This document shows positions 47,600 through 57,100 of a stretch of DNA of 64,000 nt, in pieces. How positions within the stretch are numbered: the stretch's first letter is position 1; the number at the start of each line of letters is the position of its first letter. The stretch is taken from the NCBI GenBank assembly GCA_023653785.1, contig JAMKCH010049087.1:104537-168536 (forward strand), given 5' to 3'. Under the pieces are notes generated by a model. It was not told the origin of the DNA. It saw only the letters and a program-made list of their open reading frames with translations, and made no database searches. The translations under genes were made by a program, and so were the position numbers. This DNA comes from Ophioderma brevispina. Its lineage: Eukaryota; Echinodermata; Ophiuroidea; Amphilepidida; Ophiodermatidae.

Positions 47600-48156
47600 T
47601 ATCACAGGATGTCTTCGCCCAACACCAACGGACAACTTATACATCCTTGCATGCAAGAGCGTAGCTGCCAAGTATCTAATGTGAAGCACCCTATGGCCGG
47701 ACAGAGACCAGTTGCTAACCGCCTTAAATCCAGAAAGAGTTTCTTAAGCACCTTAAATCCAGAGAGAGTTTCTTAAGCAAAGTCCAACCCCTTGAAACAG
47801 CCTCTAAGGAGTTTAAGAGAGTTGCCTTGTGGAAAGAAATACTTGCTATCAGTCAAGTAACATCTATTGGTATTGAACCCGGTGAGCATCTTCCATCTGG
47901 ATCTGATTCCTCATGGGCTGAATGGCGATGTCTCAACAGATTGAGAACCAGAACCGGCCGATCTAAGGTTTCCTTGCAGAAGTGGGGCTACCTGGAAGCA
48001 GATCAGAATACTACTTGTGATTGTGGAACAGCACCACAGACAGTGGAACATCTCTTGGTCTGCCCAATGCTGGAGCATCAATGCACAGACAAGGACCTTG
48101 CAGAAATCAGTGAAGCAGCCAGACATTGTACACACCTCTGGCTGGATCATATTTGA
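47600..48156 (+). mobile_element. 5'-truncated non-LTR retrotransposon, C-terminal region of ORF2
   Basis: Starts in a segment reading TGCLRPTPTDNLYILA, the conserved region after the reverse transcriptase in LINE-type ORF2 proteins. After a frame break and a short tandem duplication (CCTTAAATCCAGA twice, about 47725-47765) it continues in the open frame 47827-48156. That frame has AEWRCLNRLRTRTGRSKVS and the cysteine/histidine motif CDCGTAPQTVEHLLVCP, then a stop at the normal C-terminus. No reverse-transcriptase catalytic motif or endonuclease lies upstream, so the copy is dead and 5'-truncated, as is usual for LINEs. Confidence 0.85.
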
Positions 48157-48690
48157 GAACCACTGTGTTTGGATACGATAAGAAGAAATTTGATAAGATA
48201 ATTAAAACGTTAGTGTGAATTTTTTGGGGTCAATTTTAAGGGTTTAAGATTGTATTATCCATGTAGGTGAACTTTGATCCGAAATGGAAATGACCTTTGG
48301 CCAGGAACTCGCTGGCATGTGATTTCCCTTATCTTGCATGTCCAATTAGGCCTATGTTACGCTCGTGAGTTGTAAGGTGTTAGAGTGAGTCCATGAGTTG
48401 TTGGTAGTAGACTCAGCTGCAGTGTTATATTTTATATTGTCATTGACGTCATCATAGAATACATAGTTACATTTTCATTTTATTTTTGAACGAAAAAGGT
48501 TCAAGCGACTATGACTGGTTTGACTATAAAGTGGTGGGCCAATCAATTAAGGCATTTTATTAATAAATTTATGTTAGTTTCTTCTAGGAAGTACACAAAT
48601 AATATTTTTACAAAGTGCAAGAATTTAAAGCAATAGGAGATTTCCTGAAATATACAACTAACCCAAATTAATCCTAAATGGTACCGTTTG
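48157..48690. other. LINE 3' flank and spacer
   Basis: A GATAAGAAGAAATTTGATAAG stretch right after the LINE stop may be its 3' tail. The rest has no features. Confidence 0.4.
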
Positions 48691-49042
48691 AGAGCACGTG
48701 TGGTATAACGGATAAAGCGCAGAACTCATGACCATAAGGCCATTGTAAACTGTGAGTTGGAGCCCCGCTGCAGTCAACGTTTTTGTGTCCCTGGCCTGGG
48801 TAAGAAGCTGTAAGATACTCAATTGCCTCGTCGACCCAAGCGTAAACTGGGGAGCCGTTATGGGGAATATTACAATCTAAGTGCTGATAGAGATGTGCGC
48901 ATGGCAGGCTGCCACCTAAGTGAAGCGAAACAATTGTGACGATTCCCTGATAGCAGCGTAATAATAGCCAACATTAACAGCGCTTTGAAACCTTTGTATA
49001 AAGCGCTATGCATTGAAGAGTTTTTGATTATTATTATTAATC
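48691..49042 (+). mobile_element. tRNA-derived SINE
   Basis: The head has an A-box-like TGGTATAACGGATAAAGCG and a B-box-like GAGTTGGAGCCCC at tRNA spacing. The body follows, and the tail has AGCGCTTTGAAACC...AAAGCGCTATG and then a TTATTATTATT repeat. This is the layout of a SINE transcribed by RNA polymerase III and mobilised by a LINE. One copy is visible. It lies about 540 bases from the LINE remnant in the same orientation. Confidence 0.75.
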
Positions 49043-49362
49043 TTTTTTACTTTTACCATTATACCTAAAACAATTTGTAAGGTTTAACAAAGAATAAAAT
49101 ACCTTGCCGTCAGCAATTATTTTAGAATGATTTGTTTCCATACCATCGGTGATTAAACTTACTGTCTGACAATTTTGCAGTAATTCTCTGTGAGTCACTG
49201 ACAACAGTTATATACTTGAAACCACATCAGTACATACCGGCAAGGTCAACCGTTGGCACAATTGAATAAAACAACTGCAACGACGGTATATTCTGAAAAT
49301 TGCTTAAAAATTAATATAAATGCATGGTTTTCGGCTTTTTCACATTTCGGGGTACTATAGAC
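49043..49362. other. Intergenic, no gene seen
   Basis: AT-rich spacer. Confidence 0.4.
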
Positions 49363-49448
49363 TTGTACTATAGACCGTATTCAATATGACGTCAGCCACC
49401 AGACATGTTGGTGGACAAGATGCATACATTCCAGGACTACAATACATT
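49363..49448 (+). repeat. Direct flank copy of the 49.83 kb foldback arm
   Basis: GTACTATAGACCGTATTCAA, TATGACGTC, GGTG(G)ACAAGATGCATACATT and TACATTAA repeat at 49829-49914. The two copies bracket the element at 49440-49797. Confidence 0.75.
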
Positions 49449-49797
49449 AAGGAAAATTTTCCGTAAATTTACGGAAATTTCTGGCAGCAGAATTTCCAGA
49501 CTTTTTAAGGGTAAATTTACAGAATTTCTCTCAATTAACGGAACTTTGACAGTAATTTTACAGAAATTTGTCTCATATTATGGAAAAAAATGTCTATTTT
49601 AACAAAATTTTTCCGTAATTTAAAATTACGGAACGAAAAAAAAGTCCGGAAATTTTGCTGCCAGAAATTTTTGAAATATTTCCGTAAATTAACATTTTGT
49701 ATGTTTTTTGTTTTTTATTTTTATTGTTTTCTAAAACAGATTTTCCGTAAATTTACGGAAAATCTGTTTTCTTAATTTACGGAAATTTCTAACAGTG
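49440..49797. mobile_element. Element built from iterated TTTCCGTAA / TTACGGAAA words
   Basis: About ten copies of TTCCGTAAATT or its complement lie in 350 bases, several as full palindromes such as TTTCCGTAAATTTACGGAAA. The right end, read on the other strand, starts CACTGTTAGAAATTTCC, close to the CACT starts of the AACACC and TTGAGTAA elements. The left end is less clear. Non-coding. Confidence 0.6.
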
Positions 49798-49828
49798 TGT
49801 CAGCGACGTAGTCACGTGACATCTTGTA

Positions 49829-50045
49829 CTATAGACCGTATTCAATATGACGTCCCACCACCCGACAGTTTGGTGACAAGATGCATACATTCCATCATGA
49901 CTACATACATTAAGCTGGTCAATCGATCCATGTTAGCGATTACACAGGGATCATTGACAGGTGAATGTATTGTATCCTGGAATGTCTGCATCTCTTGTCC
50001 ACCGACATGGTTTGGCTTATTGATACGGTCCGATACCTTTAACGG
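49829..50045. mobile_element. Foldback element
   Basis: The left arm has ATAGACCGTATTCAATA, TTTGGTGACAAGATGCATAC and ATTCCA. The right arm has the same blocks inverted (TGGAATGTCTGCATCTCTTG, TCCACCGACATGG, TATTGATACGGTC). The arms are about 85 bases around a 50-base centre. Confidence 0.65.
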
Positions 50046-50265
50046 AGACCGGCAATTTGCACCTTACCCGCAGGGACAATACGCGTTGATTGACCACCGT
50101 CCAAGAGAATTCTAATTTCTGAAGTCGGCACTGGTTTAACACGTCATTTTTTAATTTTTTAATGAAATCTTGACACTTCAGAGTTTGTTTTTCAAATATT
50201 TTTTTATGCATAACTGTAAAACTATTCCTCAATAAGGCAAGTGTGAAGTATATACTTCATATTAA

Positions 50266-50592
50266 GACACTATCAGTGCTTTGCTAAATCAGCAAATCGA
50301 AAAAATCACAAAAATCGATTTTTGCATTTTGGAAGCAAGTATAGTATCAATCATACCCTGGCAATTTCTAAGGCTAGAAGCAACCTAATAAGGACAATCT
50401 ATTTTTAAGAGTCATTACTGGTCGCGTACGGACATTACTACAAAACGTGTAATTGAATGGGGATTCATATCTCTGAGCATTGGAAAATATACCTATGAGA
50501 GTCCTACAGACTTATCCTTCACTTTAAGCTATTCTACAAATTTTATAAATATTTTTATCTTTCTTCAGGGGGGATAATCACGGATAGTGTCT
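50266..50592. mobile_element. MITE with GACACTATC ends and TTAA flanks
   Basis: The left end reads TTAAGACACTATCAGTG and the complement of the right end reads TTAAAGACACTATCCGTG. One A differs at the junction. A block with the same terminus occurs alone near 5428. No coding content. Confidence 0.6.
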
Positions 50593-50837
50593 TTAACACA
50601 GTCCTGCACGTGCAGAATAGCTCAGAATAGCTGTGGTGGGAGACAACATATTGCGGCTAACGTCATGTCAATCAGCAAATACGAGGTAACTACTACTTAC
50701 TGCACAGTAACCTATCACAGGCGCACATCTGACTTGTTGGCGTAACGAGAAACATGCCAAGTTGGTTACTGGCTTTCACCTCTAAACAGTCATGATGAGA
50801 GCCGTGATGTCACTTCACACTTCAACAACTGAAGGGG

Positions 50838-50890
50838 TATAAAATACGTAAATCAGTCTTCACAATATGCGTGTTGGCTTTCACGCAAAG
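50838..50890 (+). promoter_or_regulatory. Possible TATA promoter and leader exon of the transporter gene
   Basis: TATAAAAT at 50838-50845 after GGGG. Pyrimidine-A initiator-like sequence lies 20-25 bases later (TTCACAAT). A good splice donor CGCAAAG|GTAGGT follows at 50890/50891. A second TATA (GTATATAAAAG, about 50922) is just downstream. The transporter's first coding exon opens with an acceptor at 54166 on the same strand, so a short leader spliced across 3.3 kb is feasible. This is inference only. Confidence 0.25.
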
Positions 50891-50949
50891 GTAGGTGGTG
50901 CTTTTGTTGGCAAACGTCGTATATAAAAGTTTGCCTGTAACTCTCAGCA

Positions 50950-52149
50950 ACTAACTTATATCTTGGAGTGCCAACTCTATTTACTGTAACTCATTAAATC
51001 ATACTTTGTTATTATGGTTATTGTCACATATATATGAGGTATTATAAACTTGAGAAAGTAGATCTTTGATGGCCCATATACATACGTCAGTATTTCTTTT
51101 ATAGTTCCGATTCACAGATTTATAAACAATAATCATGATAAAACTTTTTGCCAAGAATGTTTTTGCTTTGTCTGAAGAAAATTATTGGTTTATTTCGGTC
51201 AAAGCTTATAGTTAGTAATACAATTGAATTCTGGTGGGTCACTTGAGTACTGTCAACAATCATGATAGTGGTTAAAGTCACAAAATTGCAATCAAAACTT
51301 TGCATTGCTGTACACTACAAAATCCCATGATGATTACTTGCCTATAAATTTGCCGAAAAGAAGATTAATTGGTCAACCATTGTGCAACTTATCAATAGCC
51401 TTGTTCAGGCGCCTGCTAAAAAAAACCGCCAACTTGCTATGTTTTGACATTTATCTTATTTCATTTATTTTGAATAATTGTTTTGCAGGTTTGAAATCAG
51501 TCCTTTAGCATTGTAAGGGCTACAACCTGTTTAGAGAATTCAATTAAAAAAATAAGAATAAATTGGTATAACTCCTTGGTGGTCTGTTGTGTGCACACTG
51601 GATCTAGAGCCTGCTTGTCTGGGTATAAAACCACCAATACCTATTGTGTCAGGTGGATGTACTGTGCTACTCAGTGCGACAGCCTTGTTCTAATTGCTTT
51701 GTGGTTTTAATCTTCCTGTATAAAACTCAAATCAATTTTTTGTTTTTGCAAAATGCGAAAAAAGCCTTCCAGTATAACGGAATTTAATTGAACTTGCTAT
51801 TGGAAGGAAGGCTGCAAGCATGGAACATAGGCCCGGTGGAATTTAGAGCCATCAATTAGGTGCTTGATAAATGAGTTTTTGCCATGGTATTTCTTTAGTT
51901 TTCGAGAGGGGATAATCTCCACTCCTCTGTGACATTATTTGTAGTCAGAGTGTGAACCAGTGAATGAAGTTGGTAAAGCCCTTGAACAAGGCTACATGAT
52001 TCATAAGTTTTAGGTAAGAAGCTAAGGCTGAGACATGCATGGTGCACGCCCCCTTTATGAGAAATTAACTTTTTTCCAATATTAATACTTATCATTCTCT
52101 AGTTTCAAAACTTTTCGAAACTTTTACAAATTTATTTTGATTTCAAGAT
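50950..52149. other. Intergenic or first intron, no gene seen
   Basis: AT-rich; short open frames without domains. Confidence 0.4.
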
Positions 52150-52805
52150 TCCTAGAATCATTCTTTTTATTGTTGTTCTCTTTTTTGTCCCCGCCTAACG
52201 AGTTCGGAACGGGACTATGAATGAGCAGCGTCCGTTCGTCCGTTCGTCCGTCCGTTCGCCGTTCGTCCGTCCGTTCGTCCGGATAAAAATTAACCCATGT
52301 TGTATACTATTTATCTGGAGTCGGTAAAAGGGCGACAATGATGTTACTTGGAGGAAAGAACGGGTGATGGTTCTCGCCTGATTAGATTGTGGGGGTAGAA
52401 ATTATCTAATTATCTAATTTGGCATAATTTCCAAAAATTATCCTGCAAGACCCCTGTGTACAAATTTTCTGCAGTTCCGTACGGCATATAATGAGGTAAA
52501 CTTTGGTGAAGGAAGCGGGCTGAAGAGTTCTAAAACCTGATTAGATTTTGGGTCGTATTTCGGGGCAAATTGAGCTAATTAATATGGCCACAATCACGTA
52601 ATTTGCTACCTTTTTGCAACGGTACACAATCGGATACTCAAAATTCCTGCCTGCATCACAGCCTATCAGGGGGCACGGTCCTGTTGCAAGTTGAGTATTT
52701 GATATATGCATCTCAGGTATGGAAATGAGCTAAGTAAATATGCATAATTAGTGTAAGCTTCTCAAGGTAACGGTCGAATCCGGCAAATTCCTTCGCTACA
52801 TGAGA
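52150..52805 (+). repeat. Dispersed repeat family C, copy 3
   Basis: Opens with CCGCCTAACGAGTTCGGAAC and a (CGTCCGTT)n tract (52228-52282) in the place of the CTGTCTGT tract of copy 1. It continues with TTATCTGGAGT, GGCGACAATGATGTTACTTG, GATTAGATT and GAGCTAATTAATATG blocks. It ends at ACATGAGACTGCTATGCATG, right against the G-rich array. Confidence 0.75.
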
Positions 52806-52807
52806 CT

Positions 52808-53690
52808 GCTATGCATGGGGAGGGGTGGGTTGTTGAGGAGGGGGGTGGTGTGTTTGGTAGGGGGTTGGGTATTGCGGGGTGTTGTGGAGGGGGGTTTGGG
52901 ACGGGGGGTAGGGTGTTTGCATGTTGTTGGCGAGGGGGTGTGGTGTTGTAAGGTGTTGGGGAGGGGTTTGCGGGGTGTTGGGAGGGGTGAGGGTGTTACC
53001 GGGTGTTAGGGAGGGGTTAGGTGTTGCGGGGTGTTGGGGAGGGGAGTGGGGGCATGTTGCGGAGTGTTGGGGAAGGGGAGGGCGTGTTACGGGGTTTGGG
53101 TTGGGGTGGGGTGTTTGCGGGTGTTGGGGTGTTGAGGGTGTTAAGGAGAGGGTGGGGTGTTGTTGCAGAGTTTTGGGGGAGGGGTGGGGTTTCCTGCGGT
53201 AGGGGATGGGTGCGTATTGTCATTTTGTTGGGAGGTGAGATGGTGTTGACTGTTGTTGGTTAGTGGGGTTAGGTTTTGCGAGGTGTTGGGGTTTTTTGCG
53301 GGGTGTTGGGAGGCGGTGAGGGTGTTACAGGTGGTTAGGGAGGGGTAGGCGTGTTGCGGGGTGTTGGTGAGGGAGGGAGTGGCATGTTGCGGAGTGTTGG
53401 GGAAGGGAGCGTGTTACGACGGGGTTTGGGGTGGGGTGGGGTGGTTTGCGGGGGTTGGTGTGTGTTTGAGGTGTTTATGATAGGCGTGGGTGTGGCAGAG
53501 TTTGGGGAGGGTGGTGCATGGGGAGGGGGATGGGTGGTTGACCCACAAAGGTGTTGGGGGGGAGATGGGTTGTTACTGGTGTTTGGTGAGGGGTGAGGTT
53601 TTTTTGGCGGGTGTTGGGTTTTGCGGTGTGTTGGGAGGGTGGGTGGGGTGTGCGGTGTTGTGGGAGGAGGTGGGTGTTTTAGGTTGCATT
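52808..53690 (+). repeat. G-rich minisatellite
   Basis: Units of the type GCGGGGTGTTGGGGAGGGG, with larger blocks repeated (about 53010-53130 again at 53335-53440). Plus-strand C content is very low. All open frames here are Gly/Val/Trp-rich repeat translations. Confidence 0.9.
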
Positions 53691-54165
53691 TATTGCACTG
53701 TTAGTGATCGCAACCTTCGGCGTCGGGGTACTCTTATTCGCATCGCGTAAATACAGTTCGCCTTGTTTGTTCTTCAGAACAAGTCAATGAACATTCTAAT
53801 GTTTTAATGCAAATGGTCCAATCGTGGGTCTTATGCCATGTTAAATAAGGCATAACTTTGGTTCGAATTCAATAATCCTAGTGGAATAACTTTGTATTAC
53901 AATATTGTAAGCATACAGTTTTTAACATGAAAATTTTTTCACCAATTCATCCATGAAAATATGCAGTGTGACGTGACTGTATGGTTTCTAATATGCCCTG
54001 TAGTGCTAGCAGTCTTGTACTTATTATAATTACCAATTGTTATCATTAGCATAATTATGTGAATTAATCATAGATCGTATTAGATTATGCCTACAAAAGC
54101 GTTTAGCTACATTCGTGATTACTACTACTAATATATTACTAGTTATACACTGTCCTTTCTTGCAG

Positions 54166-57100
54166 GTTTAGACGTTATACTGATCTCAAGTCCCGCGACC
54201 GATTTTAGACGTTATAAATCGATTTCACATTATGGTTCTAGAAGATAACAACGAGATAACAATGGAGTTCAAATCGAAAAAGACGACTACCATCATTGCA
54301 ACAGGACTGTTTTTCTTTCTGGGATTTCTGGCGGTATAGAGTATGGTAATTTTTGGTTTTTTAAAGACAAAATACTGTCCAAATAATTTCCTATTGACAG
54401 ATCGATCGAAGAGGATTTTCCAGATGCTTAAAATTTGTGTAATTGCAAGATATATTCACACACACCTGTTTTGTCTATCTTAAGGGTGAGTACGTTTAAA
54501 AATACACACGTTCAGGCTATTAGCCCAATAAATAATACCACCTTAGCCATCAAAACAAATCATAATATATCTATATATTAATACCGGTGGTCTGTCATGT
54601 CTGTCTGTGGGTCTGACCGAGTCTTGCCGGGACCGAGGGTCGACGTTCCTGAAACTTTGAGTGTGGGTGACATTGAAAAAACGAATAGCGAGTTGGTATT
54701 GGTTGAGTGGATCAAAGGTCATTCGGGGGTCATGAAGGTCAAAACGGTCAATTGGGGTAAACAATGGCGTATGGACATGAAAAGGTGAGTCGATGTGATG
54801 ACGAAAATGTTAAAAAGTCATGACAGGTCGTAGGGCTTACAAGGTAAAGGAGGTCTAATATGGTAGACATTGGTGTGTTCAGACGAAACTTGGTGGGAGG
54901 GTTCGTCGATTGTGATGACCGATCGCGCAAGTCAGGTGGATCGCGAACCCGGGGACCGCATAAGTAATACAATACCGGTGGTCTGTTCGTCTGGGCTGGT
55001 TTCGTGTCTGTCTGTCTGACTGACTGCGTCTATTTTATGCGGAGACCGGGGTCGCACGTTCCTCAAACTGATGAGGGGTGCCCCCCCAGGCCTGACCTTC
55101 CGAAGACCGAGTTTGTATTGGTTAGTGGATCAAAGGTCATCAGGGTCATTCAAGGTCAAAGGAGGGTTAATTTATGGTAGACATTGGGTGTTCAGCGAAA
55201 CTTGGTGGGAGGGGTCGATTGTTAGATGCCGATTAGCGCACAAGTCAGGTGATTCGCGAAAACCCGGGGGGGACCGCATTAGCATAATACAATACCGGTG
55301 GTCTGGTATGTCTGCGGGTGTGTGTGTCGGTCTGACACCTCGCACCCCTTGGTCCCCTCCCCTTTGCTCGGAGACCGAGGGTATCGGCCACGTCTCAAAC
55401 TTGAATGAGTGGGTGCCCCCCCCCAGGCCTTGACCTTCCGGAAGACCGGAGTGTATTGGGTCGTGGATCCCAACGGTCTCAGGGGTTATTCAAGGTCAAG
55501 GAGGTCAAAAGGACTGCATCTATTTTCTGGAGACCGAGGGTCGCACTTCCTGAAACTTGTGGGTGGTGACCCCCTTGACCTTCCGAAACACCGGTTTGTA
55601 TTGGTTAGTGAACCCAAAGGTATCGGTTTTCATTCAGGTCAAAGGAGATCAAAGGGGGTAAACGTTGGTGTATGGACATGAAACTTGGAGGGGGGGGTCG
55701 ATGTTGAAGCCGAAAATTTTAAAGGTTACCACAAGGTCATTAGGGTTCATTTCAAGGTCAAAGGATGTCCAATGGGATTTTCTCGGACACAGAGGGTCGC
55801 AAGTTCGGCTTATGGCTTAGCGCATCCGAGATCTAAAGGAAAGGTTTGTGGGTTCGAGTGCCGATTAGCGATTAGTGCCGGTAGCGATTAATAATGCTAC
55901 GTCCGCGCTGTCATCAATTTCTCACACATATTTGTATTTATTTCTACATGACAGTAATTCACATGAGGTTTAAGTAGCTTCAATGCAAAGGGGGGGGGCG
56001 GAGTGCCCCCTCTGAAAAAAATCTGGAGGGGAAATCGGGAATAAAACACGGATATTCATGTTAAATCAGCCCCTTTTCGGATCATTTGCCCTTCGACCGG
56101 GAAATTTTGCTTGTGATCGGGACATTTGTTGCATCTACCGAGAAATTGCCCCCTCGGAACCATCTGGCTGGCTACGCGCCTGCACACACACACACACACA
56201 ATTATATATAACAATAATATATTTATAATAGAACATTAAACATGAGTAAGTATGTGTGTGTGTGTATATATGTGGGTAGTGTGTATTGTGTATGTGTGAT
56301 ACGTGTGTATGTGTGTGGATATCTTAACTTATGATTTTCTATTTGGAATTCATTTGCAGCCATCATCATGCCTACCTTATACCTATACATTCAGCATTTG
56401 GGTGGTTCGCCCTCATACTTTGGAATCGTTCTATCGGCATTCAGTTTCTCGGGACTCCTGGTGGCGCCCATATATGGATTGGCACAGGATCGCTTGCACA
56501 AAACCAAAGTACTTATTATCATAGCTAACATGTTTGAAATCGTCGGTGAGTTGCTTTAAACTGTGTTGCCACCATTCAAATCAATCAGAAACAGTAGAAT
56601 GTGACCAAATATATGTTATCCTCTACTTTTTAAGCTTCTCAAGCTTTTTTATTTCCAAGTTCAATTGTAACCAAACTTGGCTTATGGATATTACCTGCAA
56701 ACTCTCATTTGTTTTTGAGGTCAAAGGTAACATGTCAAGGTCAAAGGTCATATAAGGCTTATTGCAAGATGGGCTGAAAATGGGCTGAAAATGTAAAATT
56801 AGATCAAAACTTAGTTTATGCATATTACACGCAAACCCTCATTTGTTTATGAGGTCAAAGGTCACATGTCAAGGTCAAAGGTCATATGAGACCTAGCATT
56901 CACAAACCGCGACAGCAGGAGACACTAGCGGTCCCAGGACATGCTGTCTTCAAGTTTCTGTTAGATTTTTTGCTGATTTCGAAATCCAAGGCTATTACGT
57001 CCATTTAAAATTTGCTAATTTGCACTGCTAAAAAGCAACACGGCTGCGTAATTACCTGTTTAAAATTAACTGAATCGAATCAGATGGAATTTCACGGAAT

